NCBI RefSeq assembly: GCF_002015115.1
Contig: NZ_MUYA01000003.1
Span: 1 to 64,000 of the forward strand
DNA from: Haemophilus paracuniculus
GTDB taxonomy: Bacteria; Pseudomonadota; Gammaproteobacteria; Enterobacterales; Pasteurellaceae
Reading direction: 5' to 3'
Length of the DNA stretch: 64,000 nucleotides
In this document: positions 45,969 to 56,605 of the stretch, one piece after another
How the letters are laid out: each line of letters begins with the position of its first letter
How positions within the stretch are numbered: position 1 is the first letter of the stretch
Position numbers and translations under genes: made by a program
The notes under the pieces: model-generated
Databases searched by the model: none
The model's input: the letters and a program-made list of their open reading frames with translations, nothing else
What the model was told of the DNA's origin: nothing

Positions 45969-45990
45969 TTTGTCGATCGAGATCGACAAA
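45969..45990 (+). promoter_or_regulatory. CRP-S-like competence regulatory site upstream of pilA
   Basis: A perfect inverted repeat TTTGTCGATC / GATCGACAAA around GA. It has the C at position 6 and G-A-T-C core that separate Sxy-dependent CRP-S sites (consensus half TTTTGCGATC) from ordinary CRP sites (half AAATGTGATC), but two half-site bases differ. It is centred about 94 bases before the pilA ATG. Competence pilin operons in Haemophilus are known to use such sites. Confidence 0.7.
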
Positions 45991-46072
45991 TTTAATTTTG
46001 CCCCTCGACTTTTGTTTTAATCCTTGCAAACTAATGGTGCGTGAATGGCACGCTTATGCAAGGAAATTTAAA

Positions 46073-46519
46073 ATGAAATTCTCAACCATTAAACCACTCA
46101 AAAAAGCTTTTACCTTAATTGAACTGATGATCGTGATTGCGATTATTGCAATTTTGGCAACGGTTGCGATCCCCTCTTATACCAATTACACCAAAAAAGC
46201 CGCATTATCCGAATTATTAAATGCGTCAGCCTCTTATAAATCGGATGTGGAAATCTGTATTTATAATTTGGGGGCGGCAACGAATTGTTCTGCTGGCTCA
46301 AATGGGATCCAAGCAGATAAAACCTCAACGGACGAATTGAAGTATTTAAAATCCGTTTCCGTTAGTGCTGGTGTGATTAGTGTTGAAGGAAAATCCACCT
46401 TAGAGGGATATAGTTATTCTTTAACCCCTACCTTTAAAAATAATAATATTAGCTGGAAAGCAACCTGTGAGGGCGATGATGTTAGTTTATTTCCCGCAGG
46501 ATTTTGTACCGCGAAATAG
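46073..46519 (+). CDS. pilA: Type IV pilin PilA (ApfA-like)
   Basis: A 148-residue major prepilin. The ATG at 46073 follows AAGGAAA. A 12-residue basic leader ends in Ala directly before the mature N-terminus [24 protein letters not shown], with the conserved Glu5. The -1 residue is Ala rather than the usual Gly, as I recall for the A. pleuropneumoniae pilin. Two cysteine pairs may form disulfides ([21 protein letters not shown]...AGFC). It heads pilABCD, needed for DNA uptake and possibly for adhesion. Confidence 0.95.
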   Translation: MKFSTIKPLKKAFTLIELMIVIAIIAILATVAIPSYTNYTKKAALSELLNASASYKSDVEICIYNLGAATNCSAGSNGIQADKTSTDELKYLKSVSVSAGVISVEGKSTLEGYSYSLTPTFKNNNISWKATCEGDDVSLFPAGFCTAK

Positions 46520-46537
46520 CTAATTAAGGGGAAATCA

Positions 46538-47935
46538 ATGTCGTATTCTGTTTGTGAATTAAATAGCCAAAAAATTTATCAAATTTCTGAACAACAATGG
46601 CAAAAAAATTGTAATGAAAAGCAACTTTTATTACGTTATTTAGCCGTTCCATTATTAGAAGATGAGAAAAAACTTTGGTTAGCGATTGATGATGAGAAAA
46701 ATCTTAATGCTTGTGAGATCTTTTCATTTATTGTCAATAAACAGATTGAACCTGTATTGATTTCCTCTGATGAATTGAAATATCTGTTAAATGAACTTTC
46801 CCCCGAAAATTCTTCGCAGAATGAATATACGGAAATTGTTTATCAGCAAGAGCAACCAGCGGTGCAAAATGAGATAGAGATTGATTTTAATGATCCTATT
46901 ATTCAACTGCTCGATAATTTATTTAAATTTTGCTTACAGAAAAATGTTTCTGATATTCATTTAGAACCACAAAAAGAGTATTTTTTAATTAGAATTAGAG
47001 TTGATGGTGTTCTACATATCTATAAAACCTTGTCGTTAAATTTATCCGCTCGCATTATTTCTAGAATTAAGTTATTGGCTAAATTAGATATTAGTGAGTC
47101 TAGATTACCCCAAGATGGACAATTTACCTTTACAACAGCATTATCGGAAACCTTAGATTTTCGTGTTTCTACCTTGCCGATCAATTATGGCGAAAAAGTT
47201 GTATTGCGTTTACAAAAAAATAAACCGACCAAATTTGATTTTTTAGATTTAGGTTTAACTGAAAAACAAAAAGATATTTTTATCAATGCATTGAAGCAAC
47301 CGCAGGGATTAATTTTAGTAACAGGCCCAACGGGAAGTGGAAAAAGTATAACCTTATATAGCGGATTAAGTTATTTAAATCGTCCAGAAAAGCATATTTT
47401 AACTGCCGAAGACCCTATCGAAATTGAAATTGAGGGGATTATTCAATCCCAAGTCAATCGCAGTATTGATTTAGATTTTAGCCGATTATTACGTACTTTT
47501 TTACGCCAAGATCCCGATATTATTATGCTAGGGGAAATTCGTGATCAAGAGAGTGCAGAAATTGCCTTGCGAGCAGCACAAACAGGGCATTTAGTTTTAT
47601 CGACTTTACACACCAATGATGCTTTATCAGCGGTAGAACGTTTAATGCAATTTGGCATTAAAGAATATGAATTAAAAAATAGTTTATTGCTCGTTATTGC
47701 TCAACGATTAGTAAGGCGTTTATGTGTTGAATGTGGCGGAAAAAGTTGTCAAGCCTGCTATCAAGGCTATAAAGGTCGGATTGGTATTTATCAATTTTTA
47801 GCCAGGCAAGGCAAAATTTTTGATAAAGAGACCGCTTGTTTAGATTTTGAAACACTTTTATTGAGTGCGAAACAGAAAATTGCAGAAAATAAAACGAATT
47901 TATCAGAGGTTTCAAGGGTTTTAGGCGATGAATAA
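46538..47935 (+). CDS. pilB: Type IV pilus extension ATPase PilB
   Basis: A 465-residue GspE/PilB-type secretion ATPase that powers pilin assembly. Walker A GPTGSGKS lies near residues 265-272, the Asp box is RQDPDIIMLGEIRD, and the His box is QTGHLVLSTLHTNDA. A C-terminal zinc-binding cluster CVECGGKSCQACYQGYKGR follows. The N-terminal domain is shorter than in Pseudomonas PilB, as usual in this family. It starts 18 bases after pilA and overlaps pilC by eight bases. The sequence is A/T-rich. Confidence 0.95.
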   Translation: MSYSVCELNSQKIYQISEQQWQKNCNEKQLLLRYLAVPLLEDEKKLWLAIDDEKNLNACEIFSFIVNKQIEPVLISSDELKYLLNELSPENSSQNEYTEIVYQQEQPAVQNEIEIDFNDPIIQLLDNLFKFCLQKNVSDIHLEPQKEYFLIRIRVDGVLHIYKTLSLNLSARIISRIKLLAKLDISESRLPQDGQFTFTTALSETLDFRVSTLPINYGEKVVLRLQKNKPTKFDFLDLGLTEKQKDIFINALKQPQGLILVTGPTGSGKSITLYSGLSYLNRPEKHILTAEDPIEIEIEGIIQSQVNRSIDLDFSRLLRTFLRQDPDIIMLGEIRDQESAEIALRAAQTGHLVLSTLHTNDALSAVERLMQFGIKEYELKNSLLLVIAQRLVRRLCVECGGKSCQACYQGYKGRIGIYQFLARQGKIFDKETACLDFETLLLSAKQKIAENKTNLSEVSRVLGDE

Positions 47936-49130
47936 GGTTTATGAATATCAATGGAAAGGGATTAACCGTTTCCAACAAAAACAAGGGGGTAGATTATTAT
48001 CAATAAGCCGAGAAAAGGTTGAAAGTGAGTTAATCAGTCAAGGCTATTCTAATATAAAAATTAGCCGTAATTTCAGCTTTTCTTCAAAACCTAAATCAGA
48101 AGAAATCAGTAAATTATTGACCCAATTTAGTTTATTACTCAGTTCAAAAATCCAGTTAAAGAAAGTATTAGAAATCTTACTCAAAGGCTGTTTAAATAAA
48201 CCTCTATATCTTTGGCTTAATGAAGTTAAGAAATTGATTGAGTCTGGTTTCTCTTTTTCAGAAGCATTGGATAAAACTAATCAAAATGGTTATTTAAAAT
48301 CACAAGAAATTCAGCTCATCAAGATCGGCGAGGTTAGCGGAAGACTAGCTGAAATGATGAAAAATATCGCTCAATATCGAGAAAAATCGGATAAAATGAA
48401 TAAAAAAGTGAAGAAAATTTTATTTTATCCTCTGTTTATTTTAAGTATATCCTTAATTATTTCTATTTTTCTCTTGATAAGCATTGTGCCACAGTTTGCT
48501 GATTTGTATCAGAGTAAAGGACAAAACTTACCCTTTATTACTGAAATGCTTTTCTCATTGTCTTCATTTCTACAAGAAAAAGGAAAATTTTTGTTAATTT
48601 CTTCTTTTGTTATTATTATTTTGATCAAGGTTTTAGCTAAAAAAACAACATTTATTTATCGTTTAAAATTCAGCATTTTAAGTTGCCTGCCATTACTAAA
48701 TCAAATTATTTCCTTTGCCCGTATTATCTATTTTAGCCAAAGTTTAGCGTTGATGTTAAATGCTAAGGTGAGGATTGATGTCGCATTATCTTCCTTTTTA
48801 ACTAAAAAAGGTAGTGATCCTATTTTGGAAAAAGAGATCGATCAGATATTAAGTTTATTAAAACAGGGTTATCAATTTTCAGATGGGCTAAATTCGGTAG
48901 TTTTTACTGATGAAGTAGTTCAAATGGTTTCCGTTGCAGAGAAAAGCGGTAATTTAGCGGAAATGTTAGCTTATATTAGTGAAAATTATCAGACAAAATT
49001 GGATTATCAGATTGATATTTTATCGCAATTATTAGAACCAATGTTAATGTTGTTAATGGGATTGATTGTTGGGGTAATCATTACGGGATTATATTTACCG
49101 ATTTTTGATATGGGGGCAATTATTGAATGA
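47928..49130 (+). CDS. pilC: Type IV pilus inner-membrane platform protein PilC
   Basis: A 400-residue GspF-family protein with two homologous cytoplasmic domains (LLTQFSLLLSSKIQLKKVLEIL and FARIIYFSQSLALMLNAKVRIDVALSSF) and three membrane helices (near 165-190, 215-235 and 370-392). It couples PilB to the growing pilus. It overlaps pilB by eight bases and pilD by four. An uptake-like word of the AAGGGGGTAG type is inside the frame near 47983. Confidence 0.93.
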   Translation: MNKVYEYQWKGINRFQQKQGGRLLSISREKVESELISQGYSNIKISRNFSFSSKPKSEEISKLLTQFSLLLSSKIQLKKVLEILLKGCLNKPLYLWLNEVKKLIESGFSFSEALDKTNQNGYLKSQEIQLIKIGEVSGRLAEMMKNIAQYREKSDKMNKKVKKILFYPLFILSISLIISIFLLISIVPQFADLYQSKGQNLPFITEMLFSLSSFLQEKGKFLLISSFVIIILIKVLAKKTTFIYRLKFSILSCLPLLNQIISFARIIYFSQSLALMLNAKVRIDVALSSFLTKKGSDPILEKEIDQILSLLKQGYQFSDGLNSVVFTDEVVQMVSVAEKSGNLAEMLAYISENYQTKLDYQIDILSQLLEPMLMLLMGLIVGVIITGLYLPIFDMGAIIE

Positions 49131-49783
49131 TACTGTTTTTGTTTTCTTTTATTGTTGCTTTTTGGTTTAATCGATCATTAGTTAATTTCCCACACTATAT
49201 CCATCGTCAAACTTATGACGATTATACTTATTTAGTAAAACCTGAAATCAATTTCCAGCAATTTTGTGAATTATCTCGCTTGAAACCTAAAATAACACAT
49301 TATGGTTATCTGTTATATTTTTTATGTCCTTTGGTAAGTTTATTATTTGAACAGCCTATTGTTGTGGTGGTGCTATGGATTTTATGCTTTCTTTCCATAT
49401 TGGACAGCTATTATCTTTTAACGGATATTCGTTATGTTGGTTTGATTTTTGTTTTATCTCTTATTTATCTTTTGATTGAAAGGGTAGAGTTCTATGATTA
49501 TTTATTCAATTTGCTTGCTATTATTATCTTTTTTATCGCTTTTTATTTTGTAAGTTCAATCGTATGCAAAAAAGAGATGATAGGCAATGGTGATCTCTTT
49601 CTGTTGTTTTCCCTTTGTCTGTTTTTTAAGTTAGAACAGATGTTAATCTTAATTTTTATGGCTTGTTTATTTGGGATTCTATTTTACTTCATTTATCTTT
49701 GGCTTAAAAAAGAAAAGATAAATAAATTACCCTTTATTCCTTTTATTAGTTTATCAAGTTTTATTATGTTTTTTGTTATATAG
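49127..49783 (+). CDS. pilD: Prepilin peptidase PilD, short form
   Basis: A 218-residue A24-family aspartic peptidase that cleaves the pilin leader. The catalytic aspartates are expected in ILDSYYLLTD (about residues 87-96) and in KKEMIGNGDLFLLF, matching the GxGD motif. It lacks the N-terminal cytosolic domain with four zinc-binding cysteines found in the larger PilD/GspO enzymes that also methylate. It is the last pilus gene, coupled to pilC by a four-base overlap. Confidence 0.9.
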   Translation: MILFLFSFIVAFWFNRSLVNFPHYIHRQTYDDYTYLVKPEINFQQFCELSRLKPKITHYGYLLYFLCPLVSLLFEQPIVVVVLWILCFLSILDSYYLLTDIRYVGLIFVLSLIYLLIERVEFYDYLFNLLAIIIFFIAFYFVSSIVCKKEMIGNGDLFLLFSLCLFFKLEQMLILIFMACLFGILFYFIYLWLKKEKINKLPFIPFISLSSFIMFFVI

Positions 49784-49839
49784 AAAAAACGTAAAATTTG
49801 TGGGATAATAGCCATTAAAATAATAATGAGGATAATAAA

Positions 49840-50460
49840 ATGGCATATATTGTGGGTTTAACAGGGGGAATTGGCAGCGGAAAAAGCACGATTGCCGTTC
49901 TTTTTGTTGAATTAGGGGTAAAAATCATTGATGCGGATATTGTGGCAAGGGAAGTAGTGGCGAAAGGAACGCCACTTTTAGCTGAAATTGTTAATCATTT
50001 TGGCGAGCAGATTTTAACGGAACAAAAAGAGCTAGATCGAGCAAAATTACGCCAAATTGTGTTTAATGATCCAAAACAGAAAGAGTGGTTAAATCAGTTA
50101 TTACACCCAGCAATCCGACAAGAGATGTTAAATCAACTTCATCAAAATAATGATGATTATGTGATTTGGGTTGTGCCTTTATTGATTGAAAATAATTTAA
50201 CAGAATTTTGTGATCGTGTTTTAGTGATTGATGTGTTACCCGAAATTCAATTATCAAGAGCATTAGCACGAGATAAAAGTAATATTGAAACCATTAAAAA
50301 TATAATGGCGGCACAAGTTAGTCGAGAAAAAAGATTAAGTTATGCCGATGATATTATTGAGAATAACTTACCCCTTGCTCAAAATTTTTCAAATATTAAA
50401 GAACAAGTGCTGGAATTACACCAAAAATATATTGCGTTAGCTTTACAGAAAAATAAATAA
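49840..50460 (+). CDS. coaE: Dephospho-CoA kinase
   Basis: A 206-residue P-loop kinase that phosphorylates the 3'-OH of dephospho-CoA, the last step of CoA synthesis. Walker A is [14 protein letters not shown] at the N-terminus, followed by the substrate motif [15 protein letters not shown] and WVVPLLIEN. It lies 56 bases after pilD and 13 before yacG, the order seen in other Pasteurellaceae. Confidence 0.96.
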   Translation: MAYIVGLTGGIGSGKSTIAVLFVELGVKIIDADIVAREVVAKGTPLLAEIVNHFGEQILTEQKELDRAKLRQIVFNDPKQKEWLNQLLHPAIRQEMLNQLHQNNDDYVIWVVPLLIENNLTEFCDRVLVIDVLPEIQLSRALARDKSNIETIKNIMAAQVSREKRLSYADDIIENNLPLAQNFSNIKEQVLELHQKYIALALQKNK

Positions 50461-50473
50461 GGAAAGCAATAAA

Positions 50474-50662
50474 ATGTCAGAAGTAATAGTAAATTGCCCA
50501 CAATGTGAAAAAGAAGTGATTTGGAATGAACAAAGTAAATATCGCCCTTTTTGTTCTGAACGTTGTAAGTTAATTGATTTAGGTGAGTGGGCGGACGAAA
50601 ATAGAAGAATTGCAGGCAGTTTAGATGAATCTGCGTTAGAAGAATTGATCGATCAATACTAA
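50474..50662 (+). CDS. yacG: DNA gyrase inhibitor / zinc-binding protein YacG
   Basis: A 62-residue zinc protein. Four cysteines, NCPQCEKEV and [15 protein letters not shown], bind one zinc. E. coli YacG inhibits gyrase by binding GyrB. The C-terminus is acidic. It ends the pil-coaE-yacG cluster and overlaps the convergent holA stop by four bases. Confidence 0.93.
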   Translation: MSEVIVNCPQCEKEVIWNEQSKYRPFCSERCKLIDLGEWADENRRIAGSLDESALEELIDQY

Positions 50663-51684
50663 TTAAACTGAGCCGAAAATCTGGCTAATAAAACCCAAAT
50701 ATCTTCACTAAATTCTTGTTTTGTTTGGCGTTCTAATTCTGCCAGTTGTTGAATAAGTTGATATAGTTTTTTATAGGTTAAACGGTTAATCGCATTTTGA
50801 TAAATCGCTCGTTTATTTTGCCAAATTTTTAAACGGTCAAATTCGGCTCTTAAATTGCCATTAAAGAGCGGTGTTTGGCTATTTTTAATCGGATTTGGCG
50901 AGCGAGAAAGTTCAACTAATAACATCAATTCTTTTTGAATAATTCGCAGTAAAACCACCGCTTGCACGTCTTCCTGTTGCAGATGTTTTAAAATGCGTTC
51001 GGCTCGAATAATTTTTCCTTCGAGCAGGGCATCAATCCATTGAAAAGGGGTAAATTGGGAAGATTGCTCAATAATTTCTTTGGCTTTATTGAGACTAATT
51101 TTATTTTCGCCAAAGCGAAGTTGTAGCAGTTGCAATGTTTGTTTGAGGGCAAGCAAATTTCCCTCATAATTATAAGCAAGTAGTTGAATCGCATCGGGTC
51201 CAAATTGCAAATTCATTGACCTAGCACGTCCGCTGATCCATTGAGGCAACTTGGTCATTTCAGGCGTTTGGCATTGAACGAGAACGCTATTTCCGTCAAT
51301 TAAACTTAACCATTGTTGCTTTTCAATGGTTTTATTCCACTTCGGCAAATGGAAAATCAGCAGTAAATCGGGATTATTGAGAGAAATCAATTCCGCAATT
51401 TGCTTTTGCTGGGCGGTGGTAAGGCTTTCTGGCAGGTTGAGGATAATGATTTGACGAGCAGAAAACAGCCCCTGCGATTGTGCCATTTCGTAGAGCTGTT
51501 CCCAACGAGTTTCGTTGTTGATGGTAACTTCAAATTTTTCATCAAAACCGAGCGTGCGAGCTTGTTGCACGATGTGATCTTTGCTTTCGCCCACGAGCAA
51601 CAAATCCGCCCCCCCGAGTAAATAGAAAGGGGCGAGATTTTTTTGCAATACAAGCGGTAGGTTTTCGGGAAAAATTCGTTGCAT
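50659..51684 (-). CDS. holA: DNA polymerase III delta subunit HolA
   Basis: A 341-residue clamp-loader subunit that opens the beta sliding clamp. The ATG at 51684 ([34 protein letters not shown]) is preferred; a TTG two codons earlier is also in frame. Typical features include [10 protein letters not shown] and [31 protein letters not shown]. An uptake signal lies near the start of the frame (51650-51668), encoding part of NLPLVLQ. It is the third gene of leuS-lptE-holA. Confidence 0.95.
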   Translation of the reverse strand: MQRIFPENLPLVLQKNLAPFYLLGGADLLLVGESKDHIVQQARTLGFDEKFEVTINNETRWEQLYEMAQSQGLFSARQIIILNLPESLTTAQQKQIAELISLNNPDLLLIFHLPKWNKTIEKQQWLSLIDGNSVLVQCQTPEMTKLPQWISGRARSMNLQFGPDAIQLLAYNYEGNLLALKQTLQLLQLRFGENKISLNKAKEIIEQSSQFTPFQWIDALLEGKIIRAERILKHLQQEDVQAVVLLRIIQKELMLLVELSRSPNPIKNSQTPLFNGNLRAEFDRLKIWQNKRAIYQNAINRLTYKKLYQLIQQLAELERQTKQEFSEDIWVLLARFSAQFN

Positions 51685-51699
51685 CGTCAAATCACTATC

Positions 51700-52191
51700 T
51701 TATTGATTTGAAACTGCTTTTTGCAAGCCAGCCATTTTGATGATGAGCTGTTGAGCCGCTTGCTGATACATATCTTTCATAATCATTTCACGTTCTGCCG
51801 ATTTGGCGAGTGCCGCACGAGAGTCGTCAAAAAATGAACGATAAACAGAAACTTCAAGCGGGTAAGCCCCTTTATTTGGCATATCCACAATCGCTTGAAC
51901 GTGTAGGGCTAAACTTTTTTCTGCCTCACGAGCCTGTTTGAACACGGAAACCACACGGCTTTCCGATGATGTGCCGACTAAGCGTAATTTTGCCACACCC
52001 GCTTGGCGATCAACGATTTTGACATCGTTCAATAAGAGTTGATTACGCAAAATTCTGGACATTTCGCTGTATTGATCGGCACTTTCAAACGAGAGGGTGC
52101 GTAATTCAGGCGGAAGTTGTTCGCCGTTCTTGAAATGCCAACCGCAAGCGGTCAGGAATAAGATGAGCAGTAGAGAGAGTTTTTTTAACAT
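51700..52191 (-). CDS. lptE: LPS-assembly lipoprotein LptE
   Basis: A 163-residue outer-membrane lipoprotein that plugs the LptD barrel during lipopolysaccharide insertion. The ATG at 52191 (MLKKLSLLLILFLTAC) gives a proper signal with lipobox LTAC and lipid cysteine near residue 16; codons upstream lack a binding site. GWHFKNGEQLPPELRTLSFES follows, as in LptE/RlpB. The order leuS-lptE-holA is conserved across gammaproteobacteria. Confidence 0.94.
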   Translation of the reverse strand: MLKKLSLLLILFLTACGWHFKNGEQLPPELRTLSFESADQYSEMSRILRNQLLLNDVKIVDRQAGVAKLRLVGTSSESRVVSVFKQAREAEKSLALHVQAIVDMPNKGAYPLEVSVYRSFFDDSRAALAKSAEREMIMKDMYQQAAQQLIIKMAGLQKAVSNQ

Positions 52192-52235
52192 TGTTGATCC
52201 CTTTTGGATTAAAAACAAAAAGCAAAATGAACAAA

Positions 52236-52254
52236 GGCGAGGGCAAACCTCGCC
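52236..52254 (-). terminator. Hairpin after leuS
   Basis: GGCGAGG / CCTCGCC with a 5-base loop, seven bases past the leuS stop on the minus strand. The T run after it is short and interrupted, so it may only attenuate transcription into lptE. Confidence 0.45.
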
Positions 52255-52260
52255 TGATAA

Positions 52261-54846
52261 TTAGCCTTTTACCACAAAATTCAACATTTTGAACGGAATG
52301 TAGATTTCTTTCACGATTTCTACGCCGTCTAAGAATTTTGCCACGTTGTTGTCGGCTTTTGCTGCCGCTTTGACTTCGTCCTCGCTAGCGGTGGCTGGCA
52401 CGGTAACTTTGCCACGCACCTTTCCGTTGACTTGCACCACCACGAGTTTTTCGTCTTCCACCATTGCGGTTTCGTCTGCTTCCACCCACGGGGCGAAGTC
52501 GATTGAGCTTTCGTTGCCCAACGCTTGCCACAATTCAAAGCAGATATGTGGTGTGATAGGGTAGAGCATACGCACCACCGCACTCAACGCTTCCGCCATA
52601 ACCGCTTTGTCTTGATCGCTTTCGAGGCTGGCTTTGGTAAGTTTGTTCATCAATTCCATAATCGCCGCAATCGCGGTATTAAAGGTTTGACGGCGACCAA
52701 TGTCATCGCTCACTTTGGCAATCGTTTTATGCACATCACGGCGAAGCTCTTTTTGGGCTTTGGTTAAAGTGGTCGGATCGAGGGCGACTTTTGCAGGATC
52801 TTTGCGGTATTCATACACCAAATTCCACACACGCCCTAAGAAACGTTTCGCCCCCTCAACGCCCGATTCTTGCCATTCGAGGGTCATTTCCGCTGGCGAA
52901 GCGAACATCATAAACAGACGAACGGTGTCCGCACCGTATTTTTCCACCATTTCTTGTGGGTCGATCCCGTTATTTTTCGATTTCGACATTTTGGTCATAC
53001 CTGTATGCACCAATTCACGCCCCTCTGGGTCGGTGGCTTTGATGATACGACCTTTCTCATCACGCTCTAAGCTCACTTGGGTTGGGCTAACCCAAATTCG
53101 TTCATTGGTTGGGCTGGTGTAGTAGAACGCATCGGCTAACACCATTCCTTGACACAACAATTTGGTGGCTGGCTCATCGCTATTCACTAAGCCTGCATCA
53201 CGCATCAATTTGTGGAAGAAGCGGAAGTAGAGCAAGTGCATTGTGGCGTGTTCGATACCACCGATATATTGATCGACAGGTAACCAATAGTTGGCTTCCT
53301 CGCTATCGAGCATTCCCTCGTTAAATTGTGGGCAGGTGTAGCGAGCGTAATACCACGAAGATTCCATAAAGGTGTCGAAGGTATCGGTTTCACGCAAGGC
53401 AGGCTTACCGTTGTAGCTGGTTTTCGCCCATTCTGGATCGGCTTTGATTGGGCTTTGTACGCCGTTCATCACCACATCTTCTGGCAAAATCACTGGCAGA
53501 TCCGCAAGCGGCACCGTTACCACTTCGCCCTCTTCGGTGGTCATCATTGGGATTGGCGCACCCCAATAACGTTGGCGAGAAACGCCCCAATCACGCAAGC
53601 GGAAATTCACTTGACGTTTACCCACGCCCATTTGTTCGAGTTTATTCGCTATGCCATTAAAGGCTTCATCAAAACCTAAGCCGTCAAATTCGCCCGAATG
53701 GATCAATTTTCCGTGTTCCGTGAATGCCGCTTTTGAGAAATCCCATTCGGCATCATCAAGCGGTGCGATTACTTGTTTAATTGGCAAATTGTATTTATTC
53801 GCAAATTCAAAATCACGCTCATCGTGGGCAGGCACTGCCATTACTGCCCCTGTGCCGTAGTGCATTAACACGAAATTTGCTACCCAAACTGGCACTTCTT
53901 CGCCTGTAAGCGGGTGGATGGCGAATAATCCTGTCGCCATACCTTTCTTTTCCATTGTGGCAAGTTCTGCTTCCGCCACTTTGGTGTTTTTCGCTTCTTG
54001 AATAAATTGAGCGAGTTCAGGATTATTTTCCGCCGCCATTGTCGCTAATGGGTGAGCCGCCGCCACCGCCACATAGCTTACGCCAAAGAATGTATCTGGA
54101 CGGGTAGTGTAAACAGGCAAAGTCGCATTTGAACCTGCGATCTTAAAGGTAATTTCCACCCCTTCGGAACGCCCGATCCAGTTGCGTTGCATTGTTTTCA
54201 CTTGATCTGGCCATTGCGGTAAATCGTCAAGGCTATTCAGTAACTGCTCGGCGTAATCGGTAATTTTGATAAACCATTGCGGAATTTCACGCTGTTCCAC
54301 AGGGGTATCACAACGCCAGCAACAGCCCTCGTGAACTTGCTCATTCGCCAACACCGTTTCATCGTTCGGACACCAGTTCACCGTTGAGGTTTTCTTGTAA
54401 ACCAAGCCTTTTTTATACAACTCGGTAAAGAACCACTGTTCCCATTTGTAGTATTCAGGACGGCAAGTGGTAACCTCACGATCCCAATCGTAAGAAAAGC
54501 CCAACACTTTGAGCTGATTTTTCATATATTCGATATTTTCGTAAGTCCACTTGGCAGGGGCGGTATTATTTTTGACCGCAGCCCCTTCCGCAGGCAAGCC
54601 GAATGCGTCCCAACCCATTGGTTGCAACACATTTTTGCCGATCATACGCTGATAACGAGAAACCACATCGCCAATGGTGTAGTTACGCACGTGTCCCATA
54701 TGCAAACGACCAGACGGATACGGCAACATCGACAGGCAATAATATTTCTCTTTGGTTACATCTTTAACGGCTTTAAACACCTTATTTTCAGCCCAGTATT
54801 GTTGAACCTTCGGCTCAATCTCACTCGGGCGATACTGCTCTTGCAT
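52261..54846 (-). CDS. leuS: Leucyl-tRNA synthetase
   Basis: An 861-residue class I aminoacyl-tRNA synthetase. The ATG at 54846 ([11 protein letters not shown]) matches the usual start; a second ATG lies two codons upstream. The HIGH-type motif is [15 protein letters not shown] near residue 45, and KMSKS lies in [15 protein letters not shown]. The editing domain contains the threonine-rich TTRPDTFFG and the HDERDFEFA motif. Full length. First gene of leuS-lptE-holA. Confidence 0.98.
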   Translation of the reverse strand: MQEQYRPSEIEPKVQQYWAENKVFKAVKDVTKEKYYCLSMLPYPSGRLHMGHVRNYTIGDVVSRYQRMIGKNVLQPMGWDAFGLPAEGAAVKNNTAPAKWTYENIEYMKNQLKVLGFSYDWDREVTTCRPEYYKWEQWFFTELYKKGLVYKKTSTVNWCPNDETVLANEQVHEGCCWRCDTPVEQREIPQWFIKITDYAEQLLNSLDDLPQWPDQVKTMQRNWIGRSEGVEITFKIAGSNATLPVYTTRPDTFFGVSYVAVAAAHPLATMAAENNPELAQFIQEAKNTKVAEAELATMEKKGMATGLFAIHPLTGEEVPVWVANFVLMHYGTGAVMAVPAHDERDFEFANKYNLPIKQVIAPLDDAEWDFSKAAFTEHGKLIHSGEFDGLGFDEAFNGIANKLEQMGVGKRQVNFRLRDWGVSRQRYWGAPIPMMTTEEGEVVTVPLADLPVILPEDVVMNGVQSPIKADPEWAKTSYNGKPALRETDTFDTFMESSWYYARYTCPQFNEGMLDSEEANYWLPVDQYIGGIEHATMHLLYFRFFHKLMRDAGLVNSDEPATKLLCQGMVLADAFYYTSPTNERIWVSPTQVSLERDEKGRIIKATDPEGRELVHTGMTKMSKSKNNGIDPQEMVEKYGADTVRLFMMFASPAEMTLEWQESGVEGAKRFLGRVWNLVYEYRKDPAKVALDPTTLTKAQKELRRDVHKTIAKVSDDIGRRQTFNTAIAAIMELMNKLTKASLESDQDKAVMAEALSAVVRMLYPITPHICFELWQALGNESSIDFAPWVEADETAMVEDEKLVVVQVNGKVRGKVTVPATASEDEVKAAAKADNNVAKFLDGVEIVKEIYIPFKMLNFVVKG

Positions 54847-55002
54847 AGTCATACCTTAAATTTAATCGAAAAAAATTGTGCTAAGGATACCGTAAAACGG
54901 GCTTTTTTTGAATTACAAGCGGTTGGATTTTTGCGATTTTTTCAAATAAATGTGGACAACCCATAAAATTCTTTTGCTTTATTAATTAAAATCAAACCTA
55001 TT

Positions 55003-55034
55003 GCTAGAACGATTTAGCCAAAATAGAGTACAAT
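55003..55034 (+). promoter_or_regulatory. Candidate FruR/Cra operator and -10 upstream of fruB
   Basis: GCTAGAACGATTTAGC (55003-55018) resembles the Cra palindrome GCTGAAACGTTTCAGC at 12 of 16 positions. TACAAT at 55029 is a good -10 eleven bases further on, so the operator would cover the -35 region. Repression relieved by fructose 1-phosphate is inferred from other fru operons. Confidence 0.5.
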
Positions 55035-55072
55035 CCACCCCGTTTCAATTTTGACAAAATAGAGGAATTTTT

Positions 55073-56596
55073 ATGCTTAATTTATCGGCACAAAATATCT
55101 GCCTGAACGCAACGGCACAAAGCAAAAACGAGGCGATTTCCCTCGTGGCGAAAGGGCTGGTGGCGAACGGCAATGTGGCACAAGGCTACGAAGCAGGAAT
55201 GTTGGCTCGTGAGCAGCAAACCAGCACCTTTTTGGGCAATGGGATCGCCATTCCCCACGGCACGTTAGACACCCGTGATTTGGTGCAACAAACGGGCGTG
55301 CAGATCTACCAATTCCCACAAGGGATCGAATGGGGCGAGGGCAATATCGCTTATGTGGTGATCGGGATCGCCGCCAAATCAGACGAACATCTCGCCCTGT
55401 TGCGTCAGCTCACCACCGTCCTCAGCGATGAAGCCGCTGCCGAAACCCTCGCCAAAACCCAAGATCTCAACCTGTTCATTCAAACCCTCAAAGGCGAACA
55501 AGCCAAACCAGCCATTACAAGCGGTCTGATTTCATTAAATATCGACAGCAACAGCTTGCTCACCCTTTGTGCGATTAACGCCGCCAACTTGCAAGAGCAA
55601 GGCTATGTGAACCAAGCCTTTATCGCCGAAGCGATTGCTCAACCTGCGTTATCGCTTGGTAACGGCGTATGGCTTAACGATAGTGGTATCGGCAACCTCG
55701 CCAACGGCGTGGCGGTGGCTCGTGCGGTGTCGCCGTTCCTCGTCAATCAAAAATCGGTGCAAACCTTGATTACCGTGTCTGCCGTAGATGAAAAAGTACA
55801 ACCGTTATTGGCGAAATTACTCGATAAAAATACCCAGCAACAATTTGCCACCGCATCAAGCGAGCAGATTTTAGCCCTGTTCGGCACGGCGGAAACGACT
55901 AACGAAATTTCGCAGAATCCTACCCCTTGTAATCAGGTGATCGGCACATTTACGGTGCGTAACGACAACGGTTTACACGCTCGCCCAAGTGCGGTGTTGG
56001 TGCAAACCTTGAAGCCGTTTGAAGCGAAAGTGACGGTGGAAAATTTAGATCGCCAAACCGCCCCAGCCAATGCGAAAAGCACAATGAAAGTGGTGGCGTT
56101 AGGGGCGAGCCAAGCCCACCGTTTACGCTTTGTCGCCGAAGGGGCAGACGCTCAACAAGCGATCGAAGCCCTCGCGAAAGCGTTCGCCGAGGGCTTAGGC
56201 GAGGAAGTGAGCTTTGTGCCGAGCGTAGAAGATGTGATCGAACAAGCTCAAGCACAAGCGGCCAGTTCCGAGCAAAATTCTGCACCGCAAGCGAACGCCG
56301 AGGGGCAATTTGAAGCGACTTTCACCATTCAAAACGAACACGGCTTACACGCTCGTCCAAGTGCGGTGCTGGTCAATGAAGTGAAAAAATATAACGCCAC
56401 CATTGTGGTGCAAAATCTCGACCGCAACAGCGAATTAGTCAGTGCGAAAAGTTTGATGAAAATCGTGGCGTTAGGCGTGACCAAAGGCACTCGCTTGCGT
56501 TTTGTGGCGACAGGCGATGAAGCGGAAAAAGCCCTCGCAGGCATCGGCGAAGCGATCGCCGCAGGCTTAGGCGAAGCGGCTGGTTCGCACGATTAA
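55073..56596 (+). CDS. fruB: Fructose PTS diphosphoryl transfer protein FruB with two HPr domains
   Basis: A 507-residue protein with an EIIA-Fru domain (about 1-145; phospho-His62 in AIPHGT), a middle module of the kind found in FruB proteins (about 150-275), and two C-terminal HPr domains. The active histidines are His302 ([12 protein letters not shown]) and His426 ([12 protein letters not shown]). E. coli FruB has only one HPr (FPr) domain. The second Ser-like sites (KSTMK, KSLMK) are in both. The linker before HPr 1 is encoded by an uptake-like word (AATCCTACCCCTTGTAA). It carries phosphate from Enzyme I to FruA. Confidence 0.95.
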   Translation: MLNLSAQNICLNATAQSKNEAISLVAKGLVANGNVAQGYEAGMLAREQQTSTFLGNGIAIPHGTLDTRDLVQQTGVQIYQFPQGIEWGEGNIAYVVIGIAAKSDEHLALLRQLTTVLSDEAAAETLAKTQDLNLFIQTLKGEQAKPAITSGLISLNIDSNSLLTLCAINAANLQEQGYVNQAFIAEAIAQPALSLGNGVWLNDSGIGNLANGVAVARAVSPFLVNQKSVQTLITVSAVDEKVQPLLAKLLDKNTQQQFATASSEQILALFGTAETTNEISQNPTPCNQVIGTFTVRNDNGLHARPSAVLVQTLKPFEAKVTVENLDRQTAPANAKSTMKVVALGASQAHRLRFVAEGADAQQAIEALAKAFAEGLGEEVSFVPSVEDVIEQAQAQAASSEQNSAPQANAEGQFEATFTIQNEHGLHARPSAVLVNEVKKYNATIVVQNLDRNSELVSAKSLMKIVALGVTKGTRLRFVATGDEAEKALAGIGEAIAAGLGEAAGSHD

Positions 56597-56605
56597 GGGG
56601 GCAAA

